A DNA stretch of 64,000 nucleotides from an uncultured Lachnospiraceae bacterium (GTDB lineage Bacteria; Bacillota; Clostridia; Lachnospirales; Lachnospiraceae), in assembly GCA_910586705.1 (NCBI GenBank), contig CAJUJK010000018.1, positions 10,943-74,942 of the forward strand. Reading direction: 5' to 3'. Position 1 is the stretch's first letter; each line of letters begins with the position of its first letter. A program made the translations under genes and the position numbers. This document shows positions 8,571-17,425 of this stretch, in pieces. The notes under the pieces were generated by a model. The model searched no databases. It worked only from the letters and a program-made list of their open reading frames with translations, and was not told the origin of the DNA.

Positions 8571-8599
8571 ATTATACAAGAACTCGCCCGAAAAAACAA
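8571..8599 (-). promoter_or_regulatory. Sigma-A promoter of the P-loop protein gene
   Basis: Minus-strand TTGTTT (8594-8599) and a consensus TATAAT (8571-8576) are spaced 17 bases apart. The leader to the ATG at 8496 is about 70 nt. Confidence 0.7.
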
Positions 8600-8604
8600 C
8601 TACC

Positions 8605-9657
8605 TTATTTGATGATTCCGAGCAGCTCTCCCATATCCCCGTACAACCCTTCTCTTGACTCGTCTTTTAGGATCACAGAAATATAAGGCGTCCCGCTGCT
8701 GCTTCTGGAAAGCAGGATCAGACAGTGCCCTGCCGCGTTGGTGGTTCCTGTCTTTCCGCCCACTACCGTCACATTCGCGGGCGGCTCATACGTCCCCCGC
8801 AGAAAAAGGTTGGAGTTCTCTATCTCAAGCGGCTTTTCGGAACCATCCGCCGCCGTATAGACCGTGCTGTAGGATGACATCTGTATGATCTGGTTAAACA
8901 GTTCGTATTTCAAAGCCTCCTGAAAAATCAGATAGAGGTCATATGCCGTCACATAATGCCCTTCCTGCGTCAGCCCGTTCGGATTCATAAAATGACAGTT
9001 GGTCGCGCCGATCTCCTGCGCTTCCTGATTCATCAATTCCACAAATGCCTCCACGGAGCCTGCGCCGCCATTCAGAGAGCCGGAAACGCCCTCCGCAATC
9101 AACACGGCGACATCGTTTCCCGACGCGATCAAAAGCGCGTGTACCGCCTGATCCAGCGTCATCCTGTCCCCCGGCTTGATGCCGCACAAAACAGCGCCGG
9201 ATTCTGTGATCAGCACATTCTCCGAAGCTGTGTAAATATCGTCCGGGGATCCGTATTTCAGAGCCACAAGCGCCGTCATCACTTTCGTCAGGCTTGCAGG
9301 ATTCATCTGGTTATGGGCATTTTTCGCATACAGCGTCTCTAAGTCCTTCGTGTCAAAGAGCGCCGCCGCCCCCACCTGCTGCAGATCCGGGCCGCCCGCC
9401 GTCACATCGCCTGCCGTCACGCACAGATCCTTGGCAAACGGCTCGATCGTCTCCCTGTTCGCAATATTGATAAGCTGATAGCTGCTGACACTCCCCTGCT
9501 GCTCATAAGGCATGTCATACTTCGTACTCCCGCACCCCGTAAGGGCGAGAGCTGCCACCGCCAGAAAAGCGCACAACCGTCTACATTTTGAAGCCGAGTT
9601 TGCCGAAGGCAAATCTCGCAATCGAACGAAGTTCGATTTGTCACTTGTACATTTCAC
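8605..9657 (-). CDS. D-alanyl-D-alanine carboxypeptidase, lipoprotein form
   Basis: A penicillin-binding serine peptidase that trims the terminal D-Ala of peptidoglycan pentapeptides outside the membrane. All three active-site motifs are present: SLTK at residues 122-125, SGN at 179-181 and KTG at 302-304. A lipobox, LTGC with Cys at residue 42, follows a hydrophobic stretch, so it should be lipid-anchored after cleavage by LspA. The only start with a ribosome binding site is a GTG at 9657 (GGAG upstream), overlapping the end of mgsA by 17 bases. From there, residues 6-24 are encoded by a family B repeat. A TTG start nearer the hydrophobic core is possible but has no visible ribosome binding site. 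Confidence 0.9.
   Translation of the reverse strand: MKCTSDKSNFVRLRDLPSANSASKCRRLCAFLAVAALALTGCGSTKYDMPYEQQGSVSSYQLINIANRETIEPFAKDLCVTAGDVTAGGPDLQQVGAAALFDTKDLETLYAKNAHNQMNPASLTKVMTALVALKYGSPDDIYTASENVLITESGAVLCGIKPGDRMTLDQAVHALLIASGNDVAVLIAEGVSGSLNGGAGSVEAFVELMNQEAQEIGATNCHFMNPNGLTQEGHYVTAYDLYLIFQEALKYELFNQIIQMSSYSTVYTAADGSEKPLEIENSNLFLRGTYEPPANVTVVGGKTGTTNAAGHCLILLSRSSSGTPYISVILKDESREGLYGDMGELLGIIK
9593..9643. repeat. Family B structured repeat (B1) at the mgsA stop
   Basis: Two small hairpins in series: TTTGCC-gaa-GGCAAA inside a CGAG/CTCG clamp, then AATCGAAC-gaa-GTTCGATT. The element ends on the mgsA stop codon and is read through by the dacB frame. It is nearly identical to the copy at 11228-11281. 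Confidence 0.75.
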
Positions 9658-10036
9658 GCCACTCCATATCCCCTCTGTCGAGCGATTTAATCAAAAGTTC
9701 CGCGGACGCAAGATTCGTGGCAAGCGGAATATTGTGCCTGTCGCAGAGCATAACTACATTGTTGACGTCCGGCTCATGGGACTTTGGATAGAGCGGATCC
9801 CGCAGAAAGATCACGAGGTCGATCTGGTTGTGCTCGATCTGTGCCCCGATCTGCTGTGCCCCGCCCAGATGCCCTGCGAGATACTTGTGGATGGTCAGAT
9901 TCGTCACTTCCTCGATCAGCCGTCCCGTCGTCCCCGTGGCATAAAGGTCGTTTTTACTCAAAATCCCACGATAAGCGATACAGAAATTCTGCATCAGTTT
10001 TTTCTTTGCATCATGTGCGATCAACGCGATATTCAT
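9641..10036 (-). CDS. mgsA: Methylglyoxal synthase
   Basis: A 131-residue cytoplasmic enzyme converting dihydroxyacetone phosphate to methylglyoxal and phosphate, a bypass that relieves sugar-phosphate stress. The phosphate-binding ATGTTGR, the GGAQQIGAQI segment and the FLRDPL...HEPDVN region are all present. The start overlaps the rodA stop by four bases (ATGA), so it is translated with the cell-shape operon. That placement is curious for a glycolytic bypass enzyme but recurs in related Clostridia. Confidence 0.96.
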   Translation of the reverse strand: MNIALIAHDAKKKLMQNFCIAYRGILSKNDLYATGTTGRLIEEVTNLTIHKYLAGHLGGAQQIGAQIEHNQIDLVIFLRDPLYPKSHEPDVNNVVMLCDRHNIPLATNLASAELLIKSLDRGDMEWREMYK

Positions 10037-11154
10037 TTGCTAACACCCCTGTCGTTTTTGCATTGCAGCCGTATATTCAGCACGAACCCGATTCCGATAT
10101 ACAGACTCACCACCGATGTCAGCCCGTAACTGACAAACGGAAGCGGTATACCCGTATTCGGGCTTGCGCCGGTGGCAACCGCAATGTTCAGCATCCCCTG
10201 AAAGCCGACCAGCGCCGCAACCCCCGCTGCGATAATCGTACCCGCCAGATCTTTTGCTTTCCTAGATACCATAATACATTCAAATGAGATGAAAATCAAT
10301 AACACAATTACCACACAGCCCCCGACGAAACCAAATTCTTCGCCGATTACCGCGTAAATAAAGTCTGTTTCCACCTCGGCGATAAAATTTCCGTTTTTTA
10401 CGGAACTGATTTCGTTGGTGTTGTACCCTTTTCCGTAAAGCATCCCGGAACCGATCGCCATCATGGAATTATTCTGCTGGTAGGCTTCCGTATCCGAGTA
10501 TTCGTCCGGGTAGAGCCATGCCAGAATACGCCGCTGCTGGAAATCGTTGATGATCTCCTGCTCCGGCTGTAAAATCAGCGTCAGCGCGATAATAAATGCC
10601 GGCACGGCAATGGAAATCGCCAAAATCACATATTTCCAGCTTACGCCGCCCACAAACATCACCACGCAGAACAATATCACCACCATGATGCTGGTGGACA
10701 GATCCGGCTGTTCGAGGATCAGATAGATCGACGGCAAAAACAGCATCACACAGCTTGCGACGATCTTAAACGTTCCCATCTCCTCTTTATGTTTCATGAT
10801 AAACTGTGCAAAGAATAAAATCAACAGAATCTTAGCCGTCTCCGAAGGCTGGAACTGGATACCGAAGAGATTCAGCCACCGCTGCGCGCCCGCAACCTCC
10901 ACGCCGGCGACACGCACCAGCCATAAAAGGACGAGATTCGCCACATACATGATCCAGTAAAACCTGAGAATCACCGAATAGTCAAACAGGGACAGCACCA
11001 GCATCAGAAAGAACCCGAAAACAGCCCCGGCAAGCTGTCTGGACTGCAGGGATTCCTTCGCGCTGCCAATGGCAAGAACGCCCACCGCCGTGAGCGCCAC
11101 TACCAAAACGATCAATTTAAAATCATAGTCCCTGATGTGGTAATGTTTTAACAT
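10033..11154 (-). CDS. rodA: SEDS peptidoglycan glycosyltransferase RodA
   Basis: A polytopic membrane protein of 373 residues with about ten hydrophobic segments, which polymerises glycan strands for side-wall elongation together with a class B PBP. Family marks include GAQRWLNLFG, FQPSETAKI, LEQPDLSTSIM with the catalytic-region Asp, IGEEFGFVG and the C-terminal NTGIPLPFVSYG. It belongs to the mreBCD-pbp2-minCDE cluster, which supports RodA rather than FtsW. It is separated from minE by two family B repeats and overlaps mgsA by four bases. Confidence 0.95.
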   Translation of the reverse strand: MLKHYHIRDYDFKLIVLVVALTAVGVLAIGSAKESLQSRQLAGAVFGFFLMLVLSLFDYSVILRFYWIMYVANLVLLWLVRVAGVEVAGAQRWLNLFGIQFQPSETAKILLILFFAQFIMKHKEEMGTFKIVASCVMLFLPSIYLILEQPDLSTSIMVVILFCVVMFVGGVSWKYVILAISIAVPAFIIALTLILQPEQEIINDFQQRRILAWLYPDEYSDTEAYQQNNSMMAIGSGMLYGKGYNTNEISSVKNGNFIAEVETDFIYAVIGEEFGFVGGCVVIVLLIFISFECIMVSRKAKDLAGTIIAAGVAALVGFQGMLNIAVATGASPNTGIPLPFVSYGLTSVVSLYIGIGFVLNIRLQCKNDRGVSK

Positions 11155-11170
11155 TCCTCATTTTCTCCTA

Positions 11171-11214
11171 GCGAGTCTGCCGCAGGCAGATCCCGCAGTC
11201 GAACGTTGTTATTG
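11171..11214. repeat. Family B structured repeat (B2)
   Basis: A diverged copy beginning GCGAGTCTGCC. Its first stem is TCTGCC/GGCAGA, a compensated change from TTTGCC/GGCAAA in B1 and B3. The second hairpin is partly decayed. It lies directly before B3 in the minE-rodA spacer. Confidence 0.65.
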
Positions 11215-11227
11215 ATCTGCTTTTTCT

Positions 11228-11281
11228 GCCGAGTTTGCCGCAGGCAAATCTCGCAATCGAACGAAGTTCGATTTGTTATTG
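11228..11281. repeat. Family B structured repeat (B3) at the minE stop
   Basis: A complete copy with stem 1 TTTGCC-gca-GGCAAA and stem 2 AATCGAAC-gaa-GTTCGATT. It runs into the minE stop codon (11276-11278), in the same relative position as B1 to the mgsA stop. Confidence 0.75.
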
Positions 11282-11539
11282 TTTTAAGTCTAAAATCGGT
11301 ATATTCGCGTAGAGTGTCGGATTTTTGATCCCATGCCCCTTGCCGCTCGTCTGCGTAATCTGTATTTCCATGCTCTCTGCGTCTATCTTCATGTATTTGG
11401 ATATCACCTTGGCGATATCGTTCTTGATCATCTCCATCATCTCCTGCGAGCAGTTGACCCTGTCGGAGATAAGCAGTATTTTCAGCCGGTCTTTGGCTAT
11501 TTCTCTGGAGCTTTTCCGTTTCAACAGATTTTTAAACAC
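11276..11539 (-). CDS. minE: Cell division topological specificity factor MinE
   Basis: An 87-residue protein that stimulates MinD ATPase and drives pole-to-pole or polar localisation of MinCD. The N-terminal membrane-binding and anti-MinCD region (residues 1-30, with RLKILLISDR) and the C-terminal topological domain are both present. It follows minD after 11 bases. Having MinE rather than DivIVA/MinJ as the MinCD regulator is found in many Clostridia and implies an oscillating Min system. Confidence 0.93.
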   Translation of the reverse strand: MFKNLLKRKSSREIAKDRLKILLISDRVNCSQEMMEMIKNDIAKVISKYMKIDAESMEIQITQTSGKGHGIKNPTLYANIPILDLKQ

Positions 11540-11550
11540 GCTGATCCCCC

Positions 11551-12342
11551 CTAACCTTTATGGAAAATACCTGTTACTCTCGTCCAGAACGAGACGCCCT
11601 TGTCAAAATCCATGAAAGGGACTTCCTCGCCTATGATCCGATAACAGATATTCTGGTATGCCTTGCCCGCCAGTGTATTGCTTCCAACTAACGGTTCTCC
11701 CTGATTTGTGGCTATCACCACATTCTCATCATCCGGCACCCTTCCGATCAAGGGCAGCGATAAAATGTCCACCACATCCTCCGAGGACATCATATCGCCT
11801 CTTCTTATCATATCCTGTCTGATCCGGTTGATAATCAGATCCATCTTATGTATTTCATTCGCTTCCAAAAGCCCGATGATCCTGTCCGCATCCCGGATCG
11901 CAGAGACCTCCGGCGTGGTGACCACAAGCGCCCTGTCCGCGCCCGCGATGGCATTCTGGAATCCCTGCTCAATCCCTGCCGGGCAGTCCAGAATAATATA
12001 GTCAAACTGATCCCGCAGATGGCTGATCATCCGCACCATCTGGGAGGGATTGACCGCGCTCTTATCCTTTGTCTGCGCCGATGGCAGGAGAAACAGGGTA
12101 GGGTAACGCTTGTCCCTTATAATCGCCTGCTTGATGCGGCAGTTTCCCTCCACCACATCCACCAGATTATAGACGATCCTGTTCTCAAGCCCCATCACCA
12201 CATCGAGGTTTCTGAGACCGATGTCCGTATCGATGAGGATCACCTTTTTCCCCATGGCTGCAAGACCTGTTCCAACGTTTGCAGAGGTGGTGGTCTTTCC
12301 CACCCCGCCTTTCCCTGACGTGACAACAATCACTTCACTCAT
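11551..12342 (-). CDS. minD: Septum site-determining ATPase MinD
   Basis: A 263-residue ParA/MinD-type ATPase that binds the membrane as an ATP dimer and recruits MinC. The deviant Walker A motif GKGGVGKTT (residues 10-18) and the DTDIGLRNLD segment are clear. The C-terminal FWTRVTGIFHKG is an amphipathic membrane-targeting helix. AATGGAGGA precedes the ATG. It lies between minC and minE; a 100-nt spacer holding a family D repeat separates it from minC. Confidence 0.97.
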   Translation of the reverse strand: MSEVIVVTSGKGGVGKTTTSANVGTGLAAMGKKVILIDTDIGLRNLDVVMGLENRIVYNLVDVVEGNCRIKQAIIRDKRYPTLFLLPSAQTKDKSAVNPSQMVRMISHLRDQFDYIILDCPAGIEQGFQNAIAGADRALVVTTPEVSAIRDADRIIGLLEANEIHKMDLIINRIRQDMIRRGDMMSSEDVVDILSLPLIGRVPDDENVVIATNQGEPLVGSNTLAGKAYQNICYRIIGEEVPFMDFDKGVSFWTRVTGIFHKG

Positions 12343-12397
12343 AGCAAGTCCTCCATTGATGAATTGTTATCGTCTACTAAGCTCTCCCCCCGACCAT

Positions 12398-12444
12398 AGT
12401 TCAGCACGCGCCATTCGCCCATTTTTACAGAGCATGGCTGAACT
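12398..12444. repeat. Family D structured repeat, short copy (D1)
   Basis: Terminal inverted repeats AGTTCAGC (12398-12405) and GCTGAACT (12437-12444) flank about 30 bases. The right end touches the minC stop codon (12445-12447). Its left flank CACGCGCCATTCGC resembles the copy at 53840-53992. Confidence 0.6.
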
Positions 12445-13125
12445 TTAGAAGGGCAAATCGCTCAGTAATTCTTTGGTAATCGGCTCTATCTTTACTCTGG
12501 CGTCGTTCACAAAAGCAATTTTCGGCTGGATCTTTGGTTTGATCGACCATTTGCTCTGTTTCTCTGATGTCTTGTATTTGAAATCGCCGATCTTCAACTT
12601 CTCCGGCGACATTTCAAGCGCCACTACAAAATGCCCGTCCTCGCCGTTTCCTCCGGCGTAAGCCTGCCCGTAGAGACCGCCCAGCACCACGATATCTTTA
12701 CTCGATATGACACAGGCGCCCGGATAGACGTCCCCCAGCACAATGATGCTGTTCTCCGTCTCCAGAATCTGCCCGTCCTTTAAGGTTCCCTTGTAGAACT
12801 GTCCCGCATTATCCATCACCTCCTGATGGAAGGTGAACTGCTGTAACGCCCTCACAAAATTGCGCTCTGTCTCCTTGTCTTTTCCCATAATACAAACGAT
12901 ATTCAAACGGGAATTTGCCGAAATGATGTCTACAATCTGCCGTTCTTCCTGATCGGACAGCTCCCTGCCCTCAAAGGAAAGCACCATGCTGGCATCCTTA
13001 AAGAAATTGGCGGACTCGCTGAATTTCACCGCAATTTCCGTAAGAAGCTGCGAAAAAGGAATTTCACTGTCCAGAAAAATGGAAAGCCCGTTCGGAAAAC
13101 TCTTGATAATGACTGCATTTTTCAT
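12445..13125 (-). CDS. minC: Septum site-determining protein MinC
   Basis: A 226-residue inhibitor of FtsZ polymerisation. The N-terminal domain (about residues 1-100, starting MKNAVIIKSFPNGLSIFLD) acts on FtsZ. The C-terminal beta-helix domain (about 115-210) carries the typical LGDVYPGACVISSKDIVVLG pattern and binds MinD. I placed the start at the ATG at 13125 because GAGGTG lies five bases upstream; the reading frame stays open further upstream into the end of pbp2 but without support. First gene of minCDE, directly after pbp2. Confidence 0.95.
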   Translation of the reverse strand: MKNAVIIKSFPNGLSIFLDSEIPFSQLLTEIAVKFSESANFFKDASMVLSFEGRELSDQEERQIVDIISANSRLNIVCIMGKDKETERNFVRALQQFTFHQEVMDNAGQFYKGTLKDGQILETENSIIVLGDVYPGACVISSKDIVVLGGLYGQAYAGGNGEDGHFVVALEMSPEKLKIGDFKYKTSEKQSKWSIKPKIQPKIAFVNDARVKIEPITKELLSDLPF

Positions 13126-13156
13126 ATTTACACCTCGATTTTTATAACTGTAACCG

Positions 13157-16033
13157 TTAGTCGGCATTGATTGCGCCGCCTTCGAGTTCGCTTGCCGTAC
13201 CAGTAAGGATTTCTTTTTCATCCTTCAGCCCGTAATAGTATTCGTACACGTCCTTGGCAATCTGGGCCGCATAGTCGGATGTATAGCCGTTTGCCACACG
13301 CACCGTCACCGATATTTCAGGGTTCTCATAGGGCGCGTAGCTGATAAACAGCGCGTGGTTGGGGCGGTTTCTGCTCTCCTGCGCCGTACCTGTCTTGCCC
13401 GCCACATTCACATCCAGATCCGAAAAGTACGCCTTGTTCTCCACCACCTGCCGCATACCCGAGTGAATGGCGTTCCAGTATGCCGGATCCATGTCGATCC
13501 TGTTTCTGACCTCTGCCTCGTTCTCCCGGATCAGACCGCCGCTCTGGTCTTCCACCTTGTCCACCAGAGTTAAATTATAACATGTTCCGCTGTTTGCTAC
13601 GGTTGTAACATATCGCGCAAGTCCTGCCGTGGTATAGTTGTTGGTACCGTGACCGATGGCGGAACGGACCGCGTCCAGATCGGACACGCCCGGCGCGTAC
13701 TCTTCAATTTCAATGCCGGAAGTCTCCGAAAGACCGTACATATCCGCATACTTGGCGAGTTTGTTCAGACCCACGCTGTCATTGTAGGTATCTCCCACCG
13801 TTCCAAGACGGTAGCCGACCTCATAGAAGTAGGCGTTGCAGGAATAGCGGATACCTCCCGTTATATTTAAGGAACCGTGGGCGCCGGGATAAATATGGCA
13901 TCGGGCGGGTGGCGATATTTTGTCAAAAATGCCGGCACAGGTGATGGTGTCTGTCAGGGTTATGACCCCCTCCAGAAGCCCCGCCGTGGCGGACACCGGC
14001 TTAAAGGTAGAACCGGGCGCCGTCCTCTGCTGGGTGGCATAGTTTAACATGGGACTTGACAAATCGCTCTTCAGACTTGCGAAATAAGCCGCGTCCACGC
14101 CGTTCGCCATCCTGTTATTGTCATAGCTCGGATAGGAGGCGATCGACATCACATCCCCCGTGTTCACTTCTGTCACGACGATGGAACCGGAATAAGGATC
14201 CAGCGCAAGCTGCGCCGGCGTCAGGTCAAGCTGTTCGATACGGTTTCGCATAAAAGCGTAGGGCGTCACCGCACCGGCCTCAAACTGGGCGATCTCCTCC
14301 TCTGTGGGCTCCACCACATACTGTTCCATCAGCAGTTCGCAGATCTGCCGCCCCGTAATCTCATCGTTTAAGATCATGTAACGGTAAATCTTTTTGTCAA
14401 ACTCCAGATCCCTGTCAAGCACGTCAAAAATATATTCCAGAATCTTATTGTAAATCTCCACAGAGTCGGAATAGCGCGAGTCGATATCCAGTTTGGAGAC
14501 ATTGATCCAGTTCTGCGCTATGGCATAGTTGAGATACTCATTTAAACTGATGACCTCATCCTTCGTCCATGCGATATAGGTGGCGTCGTTCTTATCGACC
14601 ACATCTTTCATCAGGATATCCCGGTCATACAAGGCGGACGCCACATAACTCTCGTACACCTGATACTCTTCCGTCAAAGCGTCGTAGGGCGTACAGCTCT
14701 CCGTCAGCTCATCCTGCAGCGTGGCGAAAACGCGCGCCTTTTTGTCCAGATAAGCCTCCTGCACAGCCATTTCCGTCTCCCCCGCATACTCCGACGTGAA
14801 ATGCGTCGTGTCAATCACATTGTTGTTGATGCAGGCATAGTACACATCATAGATGGGAATGGGAATGTTTCCGCCGCTGCCTCCCTCCGGGGGCGTGTAC
14901 TCCTTGATATTCTCTATTTTGTTTAACAGTATGGCGGCAAGCTTGGATTCCAGAATATGGTAACATGCCTTCTGCAGTTCGGTATCCAGCGTCAGGACAA
15001 TGTCGTTGCCCGCCGACGGTTCTACCCGGTCGCTGGTTTCCACCACCTTGCCCATATTGTCCACATACACCGTCTCAGAGCCTTTGTTGCCCTGCAGCTC
15101 CATCTCCATGGAAGCTTCGATTCCTGATTTGCCTACGGTGTCGTTCAGGTCGTAAGCCGGATTCTGCTCCTGCAGTTCTTCCAGTTCCTCCTGCGCCACC
15201 CTGCCCGTATAACCGATCACCTGCGCGAAATAAATACTCTCGTTATATTTGCGGATCGTGCCCTCGGCGATGGATACGCCGTCCAGTGTGTCCACATTCT
15301 CCATAATGACAGCCACCGTCTCCTGCGAGACGTTTTCCGCCACCGTGGTTGCGATATACCGCTGGTAGCTGTTGGCGCTCATGGCATAACGGATGGTAAT
15401 GATCTTCAGTACTTCCTCTTTGGAAAAGCCAAGCCCCTCCACAAAGCTGTCCGAATCCTCATCGTCCGTGTAGTCACCGATCCCGTAACGGCTCGTCCCG
15501 CACAGATATTTGACCAGATCCTCCGGCGCAGCCGCCTTCTCCCGCTCCTTCAGGTCGTCTATGGAGGCGTAACCGTAAATATCCGCCAGAAACCGCAGAA
15601 GCTGCGTACCCTCCACCGTGTATGCGTACTCGCCGCTCTTATTTAGCTCTATATGGAAATCACTGATCACCTGATCGCCGTTTTCTTCGATCATGGCAAT
15701 CAGTCTGCGGATCGTATCGTTCAGCTTCGCGTTTTTTCCCCGCCCGGACTCGTACACGTCCTCTATGGTCACGGAGTAAGCCAGTTCATTGTAAGCAAGG
15801 AGGTTGCCGTTCCTGTCCAGAATGTTGCCTCTGGTGGCGGGGAGCGTCCTCTCCTTCCTGATCTTTAGCTGGAAGTCATTGTAATACTGCTCGCCGTTTA
15901 CGATCTGGAGCTGAAAAATCCAGTAAATCAGATATCCGCCCATGCCGACGATCACGAGCATCAGCACGAGAAGCCGGGAGGTAACCATATTCATAAAATT
16001 TTCTTTAAAATGCTCTAAAAGTTCCTCAAACAA
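13157..16033 (-). CDS. mrdA: Penicillin-binding protein 2, elongation transpeptidase with a large insertion
   Basis: A class B PBP of 958 residues, the cross-linking partner of RodA. One membrane segment lies near residues 18-40, then the dimerisation/pedestal domain, then the transpeptidase domain. Catalytic motifs are STFK with Ser675, SCN at 731-733 and KTG at 880-882. Typical PBP2 proteins are 600-720 residues. The extra length is mainly an acidic, helix-rich insertion of about 220 residues between the LTLDTELQ strand (347-354) and PYSGSIVV (613). It overlaps mreD by eight bases and ends 31 bases before minC, so it links the mre and min genes. Confidence 0.94.
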   Translation of the reverse strand: MFEELLEHFKENFMNMVTSRLLVLMLVIVGMGGYLIYWIFQLQIVNGEQYYNDFQLKIRKERTLPATRGNILDRNGNLLAYNELAYSVTIEDVYESGRGKNAKLNDTIRRLIAMIEENGDQVISDFHIELNKSGEYAYTVEGTQLLRFLADIYGYASIDDLKEREKAAAPEDLVKYLCGTSRYGIGDYTDDEDSDSFVEGLGFSKEEVLKIITIRYAMSANSYQRYIATTVAENVSQETVAVIMENVDTLDGVSIAEGTIRKYNESIYFAQVIGYTGRVAQEELEELQEQNPAYDLNDTVGKSGIEASMEMELQGNKGSETVYVDNMGKVVETSDRVEPSAGNDIVLTLDTELQKACYHILESKLAAILLNKIENIKEYTPPEGGSGGNIPIPIYDVYYACINNNVIDTTHFTSEYAGETEMAVQEAYLDKKARVFATLQDELTESCTPYDALTEEYQVYESYVASALYDRDILMKDVVDKNDATYIAWTKDEVISLNEYLNYAIAQNWINVSKLDIDSRYSDSVEIYNKILEYIFDVLDRDLEFDKKIYRYMILNDEITGRQICELLMEQYVVEPTEEEIAQFEAGAVTPYAFMRNRIEQLDLTPAQLALDPYSGSIVVTEVNTGDVMSIASYPSYDNNRMANGVDAAYFASLKSDLSSPMLNYATQQRTAPGSTFKPVSATAGLLEGVITLTDTITCAGIFDKISPPARCHIYPGAHGSLNITGGIRYSCNAYFYEVGYRLGTVGDTYNDSVGLNKLAKYADMYGLSETSGIEIEEYAPGVSDLDAVRSAIGHGTNNYTTAGLARYVTTVANSGTCYNLTLVDKVEDQSGGLIRENEAEVRNRIDMDPAYWNAIHSGMRQVVENKAYFSDLDVNVAGKTGTAQESRNRPNHALFISYAPYENPEISVTVRVANGYTSDYAAQIAKDVYEYYYGLKDEKEILTGTASELEGGAINAD

Positions 16034-16544
16034 ACTTCTTTCCGCTCCTCAGTTCGCTTCGCTCAAGCCCCGTGTTGATCCAGAGTATGAGCGGATATAA
16101 AAGCAAAGTAACCGCAATGGTATACACAATTTCCGGTAAAATAATGTGCAGAAGGTAGTATGTAAATTCAAACCGTGCCCGCAGAAGGAACAAAATAACA
16201 TAACACCCGATACCATACAAAAAATCGCTGCACAGGATAAGCGCCACGGGCAGTTTGATGTCCTGCGGATAAAAAATCTGTGCAAATTTACCGTTCATAT
16301 AACCGATGTACATATACAGAAGCGCATAGAACCCAATCACGCTGGCAAAGAAAATATCCACCAGCAGACCACAGAAAAAGCCGATCAGAAGCCCTGTCTT
16401 CTCCCCGCGCATAAAGCCGAAGGAGGCCGTCAGCACAATCAGAAGGTTGGGCACAATGCCGCCAAAGGCAAGCGCCCTGAATACCGTGCACTGTAACAGG
16501 AAACATATGAAAATCAAAACTGCGGTAATGATGCCACGCTTCAT
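16026..16544 (-). CDS. mreD: Rod shape-determining protein MreD
   Basis: A 172-residue integral membrane protein with about five hydrophobic helices, the small membrane member of the MreBCD elongation complex. The FGFMRGEKTGLLIGFFCGLLVD segment region (about residues 42-63) is characteristic. It is weakly conserved in sequence, so position between mreC and pbp2 is the main support. It starts 11 bases after mreC and overlaps pbp2 by eight bases. Confidence 0.92.
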   Translation of the reverse strand: MKRGIITAVLIFICFLLQCTVFRALAFGGIVPNLLIVLTASFGFMRGEKTGLLIGFFCGLLVDIFFASVIGFYALLYMYIGYMNGKFAQIFYPQDIKLPVALILCSDFLYGIGCYVILFLLRARFEFTYYLLHIILPEIVYTIAVTLLLYPLILWINTGLERSELRSGKKFV

Positions 16545-16555
16545 CCACTCCCCCC

Positions 16556-17425
16556 CTAGTCTGGCACGTTCTGTTTTAACTGCCGGATCACCAGAACCTC
16601 CTCCAGATGCTCAAAATCCACCGCCGGGGTTATGTACCCGGATTTGGTCAGATTGTTGGCATCCCGGTTAATCGTGTTGATATAGCCGATCAGAATGCCC
16701 GGCAGATACTTGTCACTGATATCGGAGGTGACAACCTTGTCTCCCTCCACCACCACGTCGTCGCTGTCCACAAGCTGTCCAAACTCAATCACGCCCGAGG
16801 CGTAAAGCTTCAGATTCCCGGAGACGATCATGCGGTCAGCGCTTGCCAGTACCATGGCGCTCACATTGGAATCGTCCGCAATGATGGACTTTACTTTTGC
16901 CCAGTTGGGCCCGACGTCCACCACGCGCCCCACAAGACCACTCCCTGCCATCACGTTCATATCCACGGCGATCCCGTCGCTGGCACCCTTGTTGATCACA
17001 AAAGAATAAAACCAGTTGCCGGAATCCCTGGCGATAATGCGCGCCCCCGTCTTTTCGTACTCGTCGTACTGGGCGTCCAGACTGTACAGTTCCCGCAGGT
17101 TGGTCAGTTCATAACGGTCCTGCTGTAACCTCGTATTCTCGATGGTCAGCTCATCCACCTTCTGTTTTAACTGCTCATTCTGCGCCAGAAGCTCCCTGAT
17201 CTGCACCAGTTCCTCCGACCTCCCGGAAAGCCAGCTTCCCACCACACTGATCCCCTCCTCAAAGGGAACCACAAGATATCCCGCAACGGCAGACAAAGGC
17301 CCGCTGAACACTTTTGTGTTGAAGGTCAGCAACACCATTGCCGTACAGAGGATTGTTAAAATAAAAAGGAGATATTTACCGGGTAACGTAAATTTCTCTC
17401 CTTTTCTTTTGACGATTGGACTCAT
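16556..17425 (-). CDS. mreC: Rod shape-determining protein MreC
   Basis: A 289-residue protein with an N-terminal membrane anchor (about residues 15-35), a coiled coil (about 65-105, rich in Glu, Gln and Leu) and an extracytoplasmic double beta-barrel containing ARIIARDSGNWFYSFVINKG. It dimerises and scaffolds PBP2 and RodA outside the membrane. Its start overlaps the mreB stop by four bases. Confidence 0.95.
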   Translation of the reverse strand: MSPIVKRKGEKFTLPGKYLLFILTILCTAMVLLTFNTKVFSGPLSAVAGYLVVPFEEGISVVGSWLSGRSEELVQIRELLAQNEQLKQKVDELTIENTRLQQDRYELTNLRELYSLDAQYDEYEKTGARIIARDSGNWFYSFVINKGASDGIAVDMNVMAGSGLVGRVVDVGPNWAKVKSIIADDSNVSAMVLASADRMIVSGNLKLYASGVIEFGQLVDSDDVVVEGDKVVTSDISDKYLPGILIGYINTINRDANNLTKSGYITPAVDFEHLEEVLVIRQLKQNVPD

